In this document: in pieces, positions 24,822-35,171 of the stretch | How positions within the stretch are numbered: position 1 is the stretch's first letter | Layout of the letters: each line of letters begins with the position of its first letter | Assembly: GCA_031316255.1 (NCBI GenBank) | Contig: JALDQW010000001.1 | Coordinates: 2,265,485-2,329,484 of the forward strand | From: Nitrosomonas sp. | GTDB lineage: Bacteria; Pseudomonadota; Gammaproteobacteria; Burkholderiales; Nitrosomonadaceae | Length of the DNA: 64,000 nucleotides | Direction: 5' to 3' | Notes under the pieces: model-generated | Databases searched by the model: none | Told to the model about the DNA's origin: nothing | Seen by the model: the letters and a program-made list of their open reading frames with translations, nothing else | Translations under genes and position numbers: made by a program

Positions 24822-25735
24822 TTGGCAAGATTGAACAGAAGGAAAACAACAGACAGATAGGGCTAAATACCTTGTCAGTACCAGGAGATGTATGTGTGAT
24901 AAAGAAAACTTCTTTTTATAAAACAAAAAATTAAATGATTAACTCAGGAAGTGTTAACAATGAATGAATTATTTCTGCTCACTCATAGTTAGTGCCCCCC
25001 CCGGTACAATAATGCAAAACGATAAAGCTAAATTGAATTATCGCATGCTTTGAACCTTTTTGGGGATTAAGCGGATATAATGTGTGTAAAAAACACATGC
25101 GCCCAATGTGAAGGGCGGCAAAGTGTTTATTATTAGTCGTATAGCTGCATTTGTTTTTCCAAATTCATGGCTAAGTATCTTAATATATTGAATTATTTAA
25201 TTTTCAAGAAATCATTAGATCGGGCTTTGCGATGAATGCGGTGGATGGCCGTTCGCAAATTCTAGTCATGGGCAATCTATCGTTTGCAAGATAACCGGAC
25301 CGTTTTAGTACTTTTGCCGGTTTGGTTTTTATAATCGGCTCAGTAACTTGATAATGTGCATGATTGGTCGTCGTTAAACCGATGTGGGCATCGCTCTGAT
25401 TGCGAAAATATTCAATGGCATAATTGAATCACAGCCCCGGCACAATAATCTGAAAAAAAATTTAATTAACATCGAATGATGTTTCTGATGATGACAGTAA
25501 AAAGGGAACAAGTATGTTTTGCTCGTCAATAGTTTGTGAAAATTTTCTACTGGTTATTCAATCGTTTAAAAGAAAGCAAACTGGCTTGAAGTCTGGCATG
25601 ATCGCTTTTTCTTATTTAAACGGTGGTGCTGAAAAATGGAATTATGTCTACTGGCCGCTTACCGGCAATGTTCAGTAATCCGGCCAAACCCGGCCGGCCT
25701 AACCCAATATAATTTGTTCGCACGGGATCCTTTAC
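24822..25735. other. Long AT-rich intergenic region, one possible small ORF
   Basis: About 900 bases separate the porin from the next gene. The best small frame is 25514-25678 (+, 54 codons, AAAGGGAAC ahead of its ATG, ending YWPLTGNVQ). It has no recognisable family, and I rate it at about one in four. A GGCCAAACCCGGCCGGCC run lies near 25682. I see no RNA gene. Confidence 0.35.
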
Positions 25736-27634
25736 ATGAAAAACACCAGGCGCATTCGTCAGCGAGAAATTTCACCTAGAATTTACAATTTGTTTTCCCT
25801 GAGTCCGTTAGCCAGAATCCTGAGTGTGCTGATTGCCATCGGTACCTTGATGGCGTCAGCCGGCGTTCAGAGCAAAAACCTGTGTGAAACAAATGCGTCC
25901 TTGGTCAATCCGCTTGCAGCAGCCAGTTCTGGAATTGGCGGCACAGGAATTAACAACAGTGGTATCGGCGGAACAGGAGGCAAGGTAGTCTTGGAAGGTG
26001 GCGTCGGTGGCACGGGTGGAAAGGTGGCGAGTGAAGGTGGCGTCGGCGGCACGGGTGGAAAAATGGCGAGTGAAGGCGGCATCGGCGGTACGGGTGCAAA
26101 GTTGGCGAGTGAGGGCGGCATCGGCGGTACAGGTGACAAATTGACCGAGGATGGCGGTATCGGTGGAACCGGTATCATAGGCGTTATTACCGGTTTTGCC
26201 AGTATTTGTGTCAATGGAATTGAAGTCCATTATGATTCCAGCACTTCTGTCTCTATGGATGGTTCTCCTTCAACTCTACGGGACTTGATTGCCGGTCAGA
26301 TTGTTGTCGTGCGTGCCGAGGGTTCGGGTGATGAAGTCAACGCGAGTCACATTGCAATTATGCATGCTGCGGTCGGACCGGTAACACACATCGACCATGC
26401 TTCCCGGGAAATTCAGGTAGTCAATCAAAGCATTCAACTCCAGGTACAACAGACTACGGAAAGATTGGCTATGGGTGAATGGGTGCGCGTAAGTGGACAC
26501 CGTCTGGCTAACGGAACAATTATTGCATCGCAGATTCAATCGATTTCACCGATAGAACACGCCATCATTAACGGCACGATTTCCAGGATTGGCGGCAATG
26601 AGATTGTGGTTGATGGAACCCGGATTGAACTTGATCCACATACGCATTTGACGGGCTTGAGTGAAGGTACCGAAGTATCCGTCACTGGCAACTGGAATGG
26701 GGCGGGCATACAGGCCCAGACTGTTCAGGTTGATCCAACATGGCATAGTCTGGGTAATGTTAGCCGTGTTGTGATGGAGGGATATGTCCAGGCAGTTAAC
26801 GATCAGGCGCTGCTATTGAATAATCAGAAAATCAGAGTGATTCCTGATGCTCAGATTGTTGGAGCAGATCATGAAAAACTGCAAATGAATCAGCGCATAC
26901 AGGTGAGAGGGCGTATCACGCCTGATAACCAGGTTGTTGCCGATAAGGTGGAACTCAAATCAGAGCCTTTCGTGCAGGACATCAATGGCGTTTATAACGA
27001 TAGCAGTAGTCCACATGCCCGGGACTCGGCGCAACGTACTGAGGATAGTCGGCGCAATGATGACGAACAGGAAAAAACACGCCAAAACGATCAGAACGAT
27101 CAGCGTGACCACGATTCAGATACGAAATCCGGAAAATCAGAAGATTCGTCTGCGCAGCGTGAGTCCGAAAAGTTTGGGGGTTCTCCTGCCAGAATGGAAC
27201 GCGAGAACGCGAGGGAACAGCCTGTCAGACGACTTGATGATGACCGGGACGGGAAAGGCGATGATCGCGAGGGTCGTACAAGGGATGTAGAGCAACTTGA
27301 ACGGAAAGATGACGCGGTATCAATTGACAGTGGTCATGATCTGGATCGTGATTCTGATTCTGATCATGACTTTGATCGTGACGGTGGCCGGGATGTTGAC
27401 CGTAGTGCTGTTGAAGATTCTGACTTGAAATTCGACCGCGAGCAGGATTTTGATTTAGACCGAAATCAAGACAGGGACATTGATAGAGATCTTGATCGTG
27501 AGATTCGTGAGAATTTCGACAGGGATATTGATAGAGATATTGACAGAGACTTCGATAGGGATGTCGACAGAGATATTGACAGAGATATTGACAGAGACTT
27601 CCATAGAGGTTCCAACAGTGATTTTGATCGGTAA
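25736..27634 (+). CDS. Exported DUF5666-type protein with GGTG and Asp-Arg repeats
   Basis: The 632-residue protein has four parts. A long signal-like N-terminus (about 1-47, hydrophobic core ARILSVLIAIGTLMASAG) comes first. Then come seven GIGGTG units at about 65-145, five of them spaced by 13 residues (for example GGKVASEGGVGGTG). A beta-rich region at about 150-415 has repeated DUF5666-like units (AVGPVTHID, MGEWVRVSG, INGTISRIG, MEGYVQAVN, QRIQVRGRI). The C-terminal 215 residues are highly charged and end in about 20 repeats of Asp-Arg-Asp-Ile/Phe. The repeats are also visible in the DNA (12-bp GACAGAGATATT-like units near 27520-27600). It is likely a surface or matrix protein; the Asp-rich tail could bind Ca2+. 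The barrel protein encoded 84 bases downstream is a likely partner. Confidence 0.75.
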   Translation: MKNTRRIRQREISPRIYNLFSLSPLARILSVLIAIGTLMASAGVQSKNLCETNASLVNPLAAASSGIGGTGINNSGIGGTGGKVVLEGGVGGTGGKVASEGGVGGTGGKMASEGGIGGTGAKLASEGGIGGTGDKLTEDGGIGGTGIIGVITGFASICVNGIEVHYDSSTSVSMDGSPSTLRDLIAGQIVVVRAEGSGDEVNASHIAIMHAAVGPVTHIDHASREIQVVNQSIQLQVQQTTERLAMGEWVRVSGHRLANGTIIASQIQSISPIEHAIINGTISRIGGNEIVVDGTRIELDPHTHLTGLSEGTEVSVTGNWNGAGIQAQTVQVDPTWHSLGNVSRVVMEGYVQAVNDQALLLNNQKIRVIPDAQIVGADHEKLQMNQRIQVRGRITPDNQVVADKVELKSEPFVQDINGVYNDSSSPHARDSAQRTEDSRRNDDEQEKTRQNDQNDQRDHDSDTKSGKSEDSSAQRESEKFGGSPARMERENAREQPVRRLDDDRDGKGDDREGRTRDVEQLERKDDAVSIDSGHDLDRDSDSDHDFDRDGGRDVDRSAVEDSDLKFDREQDFDLDRNQDRDIDRDLDREIRENFDRDIDRDIDRDFDRDVDRDIDRDIDRDFHRGSNSDFDR

Positions 27635-27717
27635 TTGACACCGGGAATTTACTGCCTATCCCCGTTACATGTGGCAAAAATAATGAGATTAAATTTATAT
27701 GAAAGGTTTGTTACGCT

Positions 27718-29106
27718 ATGAAAAAATCATTGTGCCTTGTGATTGTTACTGCATCGCTTGGCATACAAAATACGGCAATAGCGGATGGTTTCAGTTTTAG
27801 TACTGGAATGGACTTTACACAGGGAAAATATGGTGGCGCCACTAACACCGATATTTGGTATGTGCCGTTTACCGGGCGTTATACTAAAGGACCCGCATCA
27901 GTCCGGGTAACTATTCCATACCTTGATATTAGCGGGCCGGGCAACATACTCGGGCCGGGTCTGGTTGATATTATCGACGGCAGAACGGGGTTGGGTGGTG
28001 GTGATTTTGTGGGTATTGGGACTGGAGATAACGGTGGCGGTGGTGTTTTTATCTGTACCGAAAACCAATTGGCAGTCAGTAACTCAAGTAATCCCGGTTT
28101 TTGTCTTGATAATAGCCCTGATCCAAGTAATGGCGGTGGTGGAAACTCAGGATCAGGGAGTGACGACAACAATAATTCCGGCTCTGGATCGGGTGACGGT
28201 GATGATGGCGACTCGGGATCCGGCAACGATGATAATAACGACAACTCCGGCAGCGATGATAATAACGACAACGCCGGCAGCGATGATGATAATAACGACG
28301 ATTCCGGCAGCAGTGACGACAACGGCGATTCTAGTGGCGGTGACGATAACTCTGGACCGGGAAATAGTGACGACAATCCCGATTCGGGAAGTGGCGACGA
28401 TAATTCAGGTTCCGACAGTGATGTTAGTAATTCGGGCCAGGACGGGGTTGATGACAACTCGGGGCCGGGCGGCGGCAACTCTGGCCCGGGTAATGGTGAT
28501 GACTTGACAGTAACTTCTGCCGAAGCGCCTTTAAATTCACATTCGGATGAGGAGCCAATCGGTGTCATACCAGATGCAAGTACTGAAGCCGATGCGATTG
28601 ATGTCGATGCGATCAGCAGAAGAACAGCCTCCGGCTTGGGAGATATTGTCGCAGCGCTGAGCTACAATCTGATTGATCACCAGCCAACCGGGATAGCGTT
28701 CGATATTACCGGGCGGGTCAAGTTTCCTACCGCCAGTGCTTCACAAAGACTGGGCAGTGGCGAATTTGATTATGCCGTGCAAGGAGATTTGTTCAAGTCC
28801 ATCGAGAAATTCAACATTAGAGCCACCTTTGGTTACAAATTTCTTGGCGATCCGCAGGGCGTTACCTTGCATAATGTGTTTTATGGCGGCGCCGGCGTAG
28901 GTTACCGCATCCTTCCCCGCGCGACAATAGGAACAAGTTTCAACATTTCGCAATCAGCGCTTCGATTGCAAGATTCACGTGCGTTATCGGTTTATTATTC
29001 GCATAGACTCGGTAACCATTTCAGTCTTAACGTTTATGGCCTAAAGGGGTTCTCGGATCGCAGTCCTGACTGGGGGTCAGGGCTTACCCTGCGGCATGCT
29101 TTCTAG
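27718..29106 (+). CDS. Outer-membrane barrel-like protein with Asp/Asn/Gly/Ser-rich insert
   Basis: This 462-residue protein has a Sec signal ([15 protein letters not shown]..., cleavage near AIA), then about 85 residues of beta structure. A low-complexity insert of Gly, Ser, Asp and Asn follows at about residues 134-261 (units such as DDNNDNSGS). The C-terminal part returns to beta strands ([40 protein letters not shown]) and ends in Phe (LTLRHAF). The two ends together look like one outer-membrane barrel whose large surface loop was expanded by repeats. The insert could bind calcium or help adhesion. The gene follows the repeat protein on the same strand. Its last 23 bases overlap the end of the epimerase gene on the other strand. 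Confidence 0.75.
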   Translation: MKKSLCLVIVTASLGIQNTAIADGFSFSTGMDFTQGKYGGATNTDIWYVPFTGRYTKGPASVRVTIPYLDISGPGNILGPGLVDIIDGRTGLGGGDFVGIGTGDNGGGGVFICTENQLAVSNSSNPGFCLDNSPDPSNGGGGNSGSGSDDNNNSGSGSGDGDDGDSGSGNDDNNDNSGSDDNNDNAGSDDDNNDDSGSSDDNGDSSGGDDNSGPGNSDDNPDSGSGDDNSGSDSDVSNSGQDGVDDNSGPGGGNSGPGNGDDLTVTSAEAPLNSHSDEEPIGVIPDASTEADAIDVDAISRRTASGLGDIVAALSYNLIDHQPTGIAFDITGRVKFPTASASQRLGSGEFDYAVQGDLFKSIEKFNIRATFGYKFLGDPQGVTLHNVFYGGAGVGYRILPRATIGTSFNISQSALRLQDSRALSVYYSHRLGNHFSLNVYGLKGFSDRSPDWGSGLTLRHAF

Positions 29107-30112
29107 ATAAGTCGTAATAGTTCCGGTACCAGGCAACAAACCGTGCTATTCCCTCAGCAAGCGGCGTTTTGGGTTCAAATCCCGTTGCCTGCTGCAAAGA
29201 ATCGATATCAGCAAAAGTTGCCACTACATCGCCGGGTTGCATGGGCAACAGATTCTTGATCGCTTTTTTGTTCAACGCATTTTCGATGGTTTCTATAAAT
29301 GTCATTAAGTCGATGGGGGTATGGTTTCCGATATTGTATATCCGGTAGGGAGTATTGCTGCTGCTGGGCGTTGGTGTTCCCGGATCGAATGTCGTGTCCG
29401 GTTGTGCAATGGTATCCATCACGCGTATTACGCCTTCGACGATATCGTCGATATAGGTAAAGTCGCGCTTCATTTTTCCATGATTGAATACTTTAATCGG
29501 TTTGCCCTCGAGAATTGCACTGACAAACAGAAAGGGCGACATGTCGGGTCTGCCCCATGGTCCATAAACCGTAAAAAATCGCAGGCCGGTTACCGGTATG
29601 CCAAATAAGTGGCTATAACAATGCGCCATCAACTCATTTGACTTTTTTGTTGCTGCGTACAGACTGACCGGGTGATCGACATTATCGTTAACGCTAAACG
29701 GCATATGCGTATTCGCGCCATAAACACTGGAGCTACTGGCGTATATCAGATGTTTGACCGGGTGATGGCGGCAACCCTCGAGTATATTCAAAAAACCGGT
29801 TACATTGCTATCGATGTAGACATGTGGGTTTTCCAGGGAATAACGGACGCCCGCCTGAGCTGCAAGATGAATAACATAATCGAATTTTTCATTGGAAAAT
29901 AATTTCTCCATGCCCGCACGATCGGCAATATCCAGTTTGATAAAACGAAAACCGGGTAGTGGATTCAATTGTTTTAAACGATCTTCTTTAAGGCGGGTAT
30001 CGTAATAATCATTGATGTTATCAATGCCGACCACTTCAATTTGCTTCTTCAGCAAACACATTGCCACATGCATGCCGATAAATCCGGCGGCACCGGTTAC
30101 TAATACTTTCAT
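29084..30112 (-). CDS. NAD-dependent epimerase, UDP-glucuronate 4-epimerase-like
   Basis: This 342-residue extended short-chain dehydrogenase has the NAD motif TGAAGFIG at residues 7-14, the block [16 protein letters not shown] typical of UDP-glucuronate epimerases (CapI/LspL type), the active-site YAATKKSNE and [15 protein letters not shown]. The family converts UDP-glucuronate to UDP-galacturonate. The UDP-glucose dehydrogenase that would make the substrate is encoded 216 bases upstream, a strong contextual match. This predicts that the cell can supply both uronic acids to the polymer or glycan made by the neighbouring locus. Confidence 0.9.
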   Translation of the reverse strand: MKVLVTGAAGFIGMHVAMCLLKKQIEVVGIDNINDYYDTRLKEDRLKQLNPLPGFRFIKLDIADRAGMEKLFSNEKFDYVIHLAAQAGVRYSLENPHVYIDSNVTGFLNILEGCRHHPVKHLIYASSSSVYGANTHMPFSVNDNVDHPVSLYAATKKSNELMAHCYSHLFGIPVTGLRFFTVYGPWGRPDMSPFLFVSAILEGKPIKVFNHGKMKRDFTYIDDIVEGVIRVMDTIAQPDTTFDPGTPTPSSSNTPYRIYNIGNHTPIDLMTFIETIENALNKKAIKNLLPMQPGDVVATFADIDSLQQATGFEPKTPLAEGIARFVAWYRNYYDLSRKHAAG

Positions 30113-30216
30113 TTTTTATCCGTTCTTACATCGATTGTTTCAGTTCTTCCCGCTGACTTCAATATTGCCGCGCGTACTCTATTATTTGACCTTGCCGGGT
30201 GCTGCGTTGACATGGT

Positions 30217-30238
30217 GTCCTGCAATCAGTTGCAGGAC
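30217..30238. other. Perfect hairpin between ugd and the epimerase gene
   Basis: The palindrome GTCCTGCAA-TCAG-TTGCAGGAC has a 9-bp stem and a 4-base loop. It has no T run on either side, so it may be an attenuator, a processing site or a protein-binding site rather than a simple terminator. Confidence 0.45.
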
Positions 30239-30328
30239 TTGAAAAAGGAACGGCTGCACCCGCGATCGCGAGCATGCTCAATTTAAAACAATTTGGTGTT
30301 TAAATTCAAGAATGGCTGCGATGATGAA

Positions 30329-31651
30329 CTAAGCCCGTCCAATCGAAAAATATTCAAGCCCTTTTGCCCGTACTTCGCTGGGTTTAAACAGGTTACGTCC
30401 ATCAAAAATAGCTGGATATCTAAGTTTTTGCTTGATTGTTTCAAAGTCGGCAACACGAAATATTTTCCATTCGGTTACAATGACCAGGATATCGGCATCC
30501 TGCAATGCAGACATTGGTGAATCTACCAGACGCAGCCTGCTGTCGTTGCCAAAAATACGCTTTGCTTCATTCATGGCTGCAGGATCGTATGCGGTTATTG
30601 TAGCGCCATGTGACCACAACCCTTCAATCAATTTCCGGCTTGGCGCTTCGCGCATATCATCCGTTTCAGGTTTAAAAGCGAGCCCCCATAAAGCAATATT
30701 CTTACCGGATAAGTTGCTGCCAAATTTCGCGATAATTTTTTCCAGAAGCACGCCCTTTTGGTTATTATTCACTGATTCCACCGCGTCAAGAATCTTCAAA
30801 TCGTGCCCCTGCGTCTTGGCAAACCGTCTCAATGCCTGTACGTCTTTTGGAAAACAAGAACCGCCGTATCCGCAACCGGGATAAAGGAAATGATTGCCGA
30901 TACGCGAATCTGAACCGATGCCATGACGCACGCTTTCAATGTCAACCCCCATTTTCTCGGCAAGCAGCGCCAGTTCATTCATGAATGAAATCCGCGTAGC
31001 CAGCATCGCATTGGCCGCATATTTGGTCATTTCCGCCGAGCGGATATCCATTACGATAATACGATCCGATCTGCGATTAAAAGGCGTATAAAGCAACCGC
31101 ATCAATTCCGCCGCCTTGATATCGTTGACGCCAACGACAATGCGTTCAGGACGCATGAAATCATTGACAGCGTCGCCTTCTTTTAAGAATTCGGGATTGG
31201 AAGCGACACTGAACGGGATTTTTATTTTCCGTCCACTGAGTATTTCCTGGACGTGATCGCGAACTTTATCCGCAGTTCCCACGGGTACGGTGGATTTGTC
31301 GACGATTAATTTGTATTCTTGCATATGTTGCGCAATTGTAGCGGCCGCATCCATGACATGCTGCAAATCGGCGGAGCCGTCTTCGTCGGGAGGTGTGCCG
31401 ACAGCAATAAACTGGATCAAACCATGTTCGGTTGCTTCTTTCGCGTCGGTAGTAAATCGTAGATTTCCAGAGGCCATATTGCGCTTTACAATATCTTCAA
31501 GTCCGGGTTCGTAAATGGGGATAATGCCTTGATTAAGCAATTTGATTTTTTGGGCGTCAACATCCAGACAGAGTACATGATTTCCTGTTTCTGCCAGACA
31601 AGCGCCTGTCACAAGCCCAACATATCCAGTTCCGATAACGCTAACTTTCAT
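30329..31651 (-). CDS. ugd: UDP-glucose 6-dehydrogenase
   Basis: This 440-residue protein has the NAD motif [15 protein letters not shown] at the N-terminus, the catalytic Cys266 in GGSCFPKD, the substrate-binding EFLKEGDA, and the C-terminal UDP-binding domain ([19 protein letters not shown]). It oxidises UDP-glucose twice to UDP-glucuronate with two NAD+. A strong AAGGAGAAG ribosome site lies before the ATG. The product feeds the epimerase encoded next, and presumably the glycosyltransferases of the same locus. Confidence 0.96.
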   Translation of the reverse strand: MKVSVIGTGYVGLVTGACLAETGNHVLCLDVDAQKIKLLNQGIIPIYEPGLEDIVKRNMASGNLRFTTDAKEATEHGLIQFIAVGTPPDEDGSADLQHVMDAAATIAQHMQEYKLIVDKSTVPVGTADKVRDHVQEILSGRKIKIPFSVASNPEFLKEGDAVNDFMRPERIVVGVNDIKAAELMRLLYTPFNRRSDRIIVMDIRSAEMTKYAANAMLATRISFMNELALLAEKMGVDIESVRHGIGSDSRIGNHFLYPGCGYGGSCFPKDVQALRRFAKTQGHDLKILDAVESVNNNQKGVLLEKIIAKFGSNLSGKNIALWGLAFKPETDDMREAPSRKLIEGLWSHGATITAYDPAAMNEAKRIFGNDSRLRLVDSPMSALQDADILVIVTEWKIFRVADFETIKQKLRYPAIFDGRNLFKPSEVRAKGLEYFSIGRA

Positions 31652-31888
31652 TTTTTTTCTTCTCCTTAAAACTTATTAACTTATGAAATAATTTGCTTCA
31701 TTTAGCTGTAAATTCCCGCTAGTGCTTAAAAAGTTTTATTTGGCGAACTCGTATTTGGTATTTAGTGATCATTTTGAAAAAAAGTGAATAAAAGGGCGGA
31801 ATTGTTTTCTGATTTTTTAACCTTGGAATCTTGCTTAACAGGTCTGTTATCACCGTGACTCAGTTGTTAAGCACTTTCCAGATTAATC

Positions 31889-33355
31889 CTAGAAAAGAAA
31901 CTGAACATCCAGTCGGGCAAAGAAAGCCGCTGAAGCGGGTTCTGTAAATGCCTTTCCTGGAATAAAATAGCCTGTGCGCGAACGAATTCGGACGTTCTCA
32001 AATCCGCGGTAACCGAGGACAATGTCAAATTCATCGCCAAGATGGGTATTGGTACCATTCAGGTTGGCGCTAATCAGTTCGTTTGGGTCCGAATTAATCG
32101 ATGCCAGTCGCAGCGTGCCGAATGCATGATCCTGTAAATAGCGGTGATAAACAAATTCCACCGAGGCTCTCTCAAATGGACGAAACCCGATCCCTGCAGT
32201 CAGAATATGCATGTTGCTTAGTTCCGGCTGAAACAGAACGCCGTAATATTCAAAATTGACAACACCGCCAAAACGGCTGGAATTATTCTGGAGTCCTGTC
32301 TGCCTGAAATTCCGGTCAACACCATCCTGTGTATTCTTATCGCCCGACCCGAAAGCGTACGCAAACGTTAAAAAAGGGCGTTGTTCAAATTTGCGTGCGA
32401 TGAGTGTGACGCCGGTATCCAATCCAAAGCCGCGGATTTTTCGTGATTCCATATCTCCCCCGACAAAAGCCGCATCGAGCCAGTATTTGATTCTGGGCTT
32501 TAAGAAATCCTGCGTTAACTTCGATTCGACCGAAGTCAGCTTGACCCTTTCGTCTCCTTCTAATCGGAGCCCGATCCAGAAGGGATTCTCGTTACGAATT
32601 CTGTCCGGCGTGAGTCGATTTTCATGCTTGCGTCCCAGAATGACATAGGAACCGAGTGTTGAGTTTTCGGTGAGTGCGTAATCCAGATTAAAGATCGCGT
32701 CAGTTTGACGGCGCTTTTGAAAGAAATTATCGAATAATTGAAATGAATCTCTTACGACTGGAACAGGTGAAGCAAATGCGGCTGAGAAATTCAACGGCCC
32801 AAAGCGGGAAAACAGTTGAACCCCGTCCATACGGTCATTCAGATACCAACGCCGGGATTCAAAAAACTGTTGTCTGCCGATACGCAGGGTAACCGGGAGT
32901 GCAAGCCTAAATGGTATGTTCAGAAACATGTCCCGCACTTGCAGCTCAAAGTTGTTGCTGGTATGAAAGTCTTCACCAAACTTAACTCTGTCGATCATGC
33001 GAAGTTCAGTAAACAGCGAATAGCCTTGCGCAAAATCGAAAATGGTATTGAAGTCGAGCAGCGGCCTGATATTAAATTGATCTTCTTTTGCGGCAGGATG
33101 TAAATCAAAATTTCTTTCGTACCGGCTGTCGATCAATGTTGCTGCACCGGTAAATGTGACATCAATATTGCCAAAACGGAATTGTGGCGCGATTTTGGGA
33201 CGAATCCTCTCGTCATCGCCACCCAGGTCCACTGTGTTCGAATCGATTTCATCTACCGACTTGATCGCTGAATCGCGTTGAGCGCCCTGTGCAATAGACA
33301 TATCACAGGTTTGCAATACCGCTGCTAACAGTGCGAACAGGATTAAATGCAACAT
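31889..33355 (-). CDS. AlgE-like (alginate export family) outer-membrane protein
   Basis: This 488-residue protein has a short signal peptide (MLHLILFALLAAVLQTC..., cleavage near AQG) followed by a large beta barrel that ends in Phe (VQFLF). Several blocks match the alginate-export family: FTELRMIDRVKFGEDFHTS, LRIGRQQFFESRRWYLNDR, FHRYLQDHA-like strands, and NLNGTNTHLGDEFDIVLGY. AlgE forms the outer-membrane pore for alginate in Pseudomonas. Here the usual alginate synthase and modification genes are absent, so the exported polymer is probably a different uronic-acid-containing one. It lies between ugd and the main glycan operon on the same strand. Confidence 0.88.
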   Translation of the reverse strand: MLHLILFALLAAVLQTCDMSIAQGAQRDSAIKSVDEIDSNTVDLGGDDERIRPKIAPQFRFGNIDVTFTGAATLIDSRYERNFDLHPAAKEDQFNIRPLLDFNTIFDFAQGYSLFTELRMIDRVKFGEDFHTSNNFELQVRDMFLNIPFRLALPVTLRIGRQQFFESRRWYLNDRMDGVQLFSRFGPLNFSAAFASPVPVVRDSFQLFDNFFQKRRQTDAIFNLDYALTENSTLGSYVILGRKHENRLTPDRIRNENPFWIGLRLEGDERVKLTSVESKLTQDFLKPRIKYWLDAAFVGGDMESRKIRGFGLDTGVTLIARKFEQRPFLTFAYAFGSGDKNTQDGVDRNFRQTGLQNNSSRFGGVVNFEYYGVLFQPELSNMHILTAGIGFRPFERASVEFVYHRYLQDHAFGTLRLASINSDPNELISANLNGTNTHLGDEFDIVLGYRGFENVRIRSRTGYFIPGKAFTEPASAAFFARLDVQFLF

Positions 33356-33621
33356 TGATCAAATTCAACCTTAATTGTAGTTCTTGTTTTATTCAGGAGA
33401 TTAATTGCCACTTGTTTTGAGAAAAGAAATGTTTCTCCGGTAGCGTTAGTATGTTTTGTTTAAATCAATACCAAAACGGATATGTGTCTGGCGAGAAGAA
33501 TCACTTGTCGCGGTATTTACAAGTGCGAGGTAATTCATCAAACAGGTCATATATAAGTGTTGTTGGTAAAATATATGCGAAAGTTCACATGTTAATGGAC
33601 TTGCAAGCAGGGGTTTTCCAG

Positions 33622-35151
33622 TTAGACTCGAAGGATTTTGGTCAGCAAACGCTTTGCAATAGTCGTTAACCGGCTTGAATCAGCGGTGTCTATGTTGTTT
33701 TTTTGCGTCAGCAAGGAAAGAATCGTGGCGCCGGTAAATGCATGCGTTCTGAAAATTATTGGATCACCGGGGTTCGCATGCCGGCCTAGCAGATAGCGTC
33801 GCAAGATAGCTTCAAATATGTCCCATGCGGCGGATTCGCAATCGGTTATTACGCCATAAAACAGATAATGCCCCAGCAGTAAGCCCAGATCAAAAGCCGG
33901 GTCGCCGAAGGTACTGCTTTTTTCGAAATCGGTAACTGCGATAGCGTCATGGTCAAGCAGAATATTTTTCGGTTGAAAATCCAGATGCACAAACTGGTTG
34001 GCGGTGGATTCCAGACTTGTCGCTTGCAATCGATCAAGCAGTTGTTCTAACGGATGATGGGTTTTTGCCAAATCGATGGTTAGGCGATTTTTCAGTACCT
34101 GGCGCCAGACTGACAGATCCTGGTCTGGGTGATTCCATAACGGTTTTGATGGCGTCGTATCATGACAGCTTGACAGGAAACCGGCCAGATGTTCAGCAAC
34201 CGGCAAATGAAATTGACCAAGAGCCAGTTGCCGCTCAAGTGTCGTGCCGCCGTGACATGGATGACTCAATACCAGTAATTTTTCTTTTTTCTCCCAGGCA
34301 ATGATTTCTGGAATCCGGATATCGCTCTTGAGTGTTGCGTGCAGCCATTTCAAGGCCTTGCGCTCTGCACTTACGCGTTCGCGGGATTTTTGATGCGTAT
34401 GGTCATCACCTACAGAGTTGCCCGCATACTTAATGACCAGATTTTTCCCATGGTTTGTTTCCACAAATAGGACGGGGTCGAATTGATTGCTTCCAAAGTA
34501 ACATCTCGTTACGGGGCCGAGTGCAGTCGAATTCAAATATTCACATACTCGATCGCTTGCAATGTCAGAAACCGTTTTCTTATGTGCCTGGCAAATATGC
34601 CAGACTTCGCGACGCTGTTTGCTGTCAAGATGGTCGGGCAGGGCCTGTTGAAAGCGGTCTAGCCCGCTTTCACCGCTGCTCAGCAAGCCGCGCAGATCAG
34701 TTGAACGTATTTTCAGCGAACCTGTCGGTGCGGAAATAATTGATGCGGAAATACCTGTTTTATACGCTTGTTGCTGAATGTCATGAAAACGCGGATCGCC
34801 CGACTGAAAATCATCGTCACCCAGACAAAAAAACAATTGATCGCCCGGTAAAGCCTGATCAAAATAGTCCATCGCAGTGCGTATCGCTGTCTTTGCGGCG
34901 ATGACAATCTGCACTTTGCTGAAATTTTCAAGATAGATGCGCCATATTTTTAATGCAACTTCGGCTTCCAGCGCTTGGCACGTTCCGGGTATCTGGCGGC
35001 TGCGGTTGGAAATGATAATGACTACTTCATCGATGTCGGCGCGCGCCAACAAATACTGCACCGCAAACATATGCGCGGCATGGGGCGGGCGGAATGCGCC
35101 GGGGTAGAGCGCAATGCGCTTACTGGCATTTGATCTTCGGGTTTCTGTCAT
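33622..35151 (-). CDS. Fused HxGH nucleotidyltransferase and APH-family kinase
   Basis: I use ATG 35151; a TTG at 35175 that overlaps the preceding stop would add eight residues. The first 200 residues form a cytidylyltransferase/NMNAT-type domain: GAFRPPHAAH with His24 and His27 in place of HxGH, IIISNRSRQ, and IRSTDLRGLLSSGE, matching the ISSTxIR loop. The rest is an aminoglycoside-phosphotransferase/choline-kinase fold with the catalytic HLDFQPKNILL and the metal-binding VTDFEK. A kinase joined to a nucleotidyltransferase suggests that it phosphorylates a small alcohol or sugar and activates it as an NDP or CDP derivative for transfer to the glycan. The substrate is not evident. The gene overlaps the deacetylase gene if the TTG is used. 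Confidence 0.82.
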   Translation of the reverse strand: MTETRRSNASKRIALYPGAFRPPHAAHMFAVQYLLARADIDEVVIIISNRSRQIPGTCQALEAEVALKIWRIYLENFSKVQIVIAAKTAIRTAMDYFDQALPGDQLFFCLGDDDFQSGDPRFHDIQQQAYKTGISASIISAPTGSLKIRSTDLRGLLSSGESGLDRFQQALPDHLDSKQRREVWHICQAHKKTVSDIASDRVCEYLNSTALGPVTRCYFGSNQFDPVLFVETNHGKNLVIKYAGNSVGDDHTHQKSRERVSAERKALKWLHATLKSDIRIPEIIAWEKKEKLLVLSHPCHGGTTLERQLALGQFHLPVAEHLAGFLSSCHDTTPSKPLWNHPDQDLSVWRQVLKNRLTIDLAKTHHPLEQLLDRLQATSLESTANQFVHLDFQPKNILLDHDAIAVTDFEKSSTFGDPAFDLGLLLGHYLFYGVITDCESAAWDIFEAILRRYLLGRHANPGDPIIFRTHAFTGATILSLLTQKNNIDTADSSRLTTIAKRLLTKILRV

Positions 35152-35171
35152 GGATGTTTCAGCCCGTATTC

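Noticed and set aside
25940..26170. Regular short repeats resembling a CRISPR array
   Set aside because: The units are 39 bp, in frame and code for GGTG peptides; there are no unique spacers.
27879..28568. 229-codon Pro/Ser/Leu-rich frame on the minus strand
   Set aside because: Produced by the low-complexity Asp/Asn/Gly/Ser insert read on the other strand.
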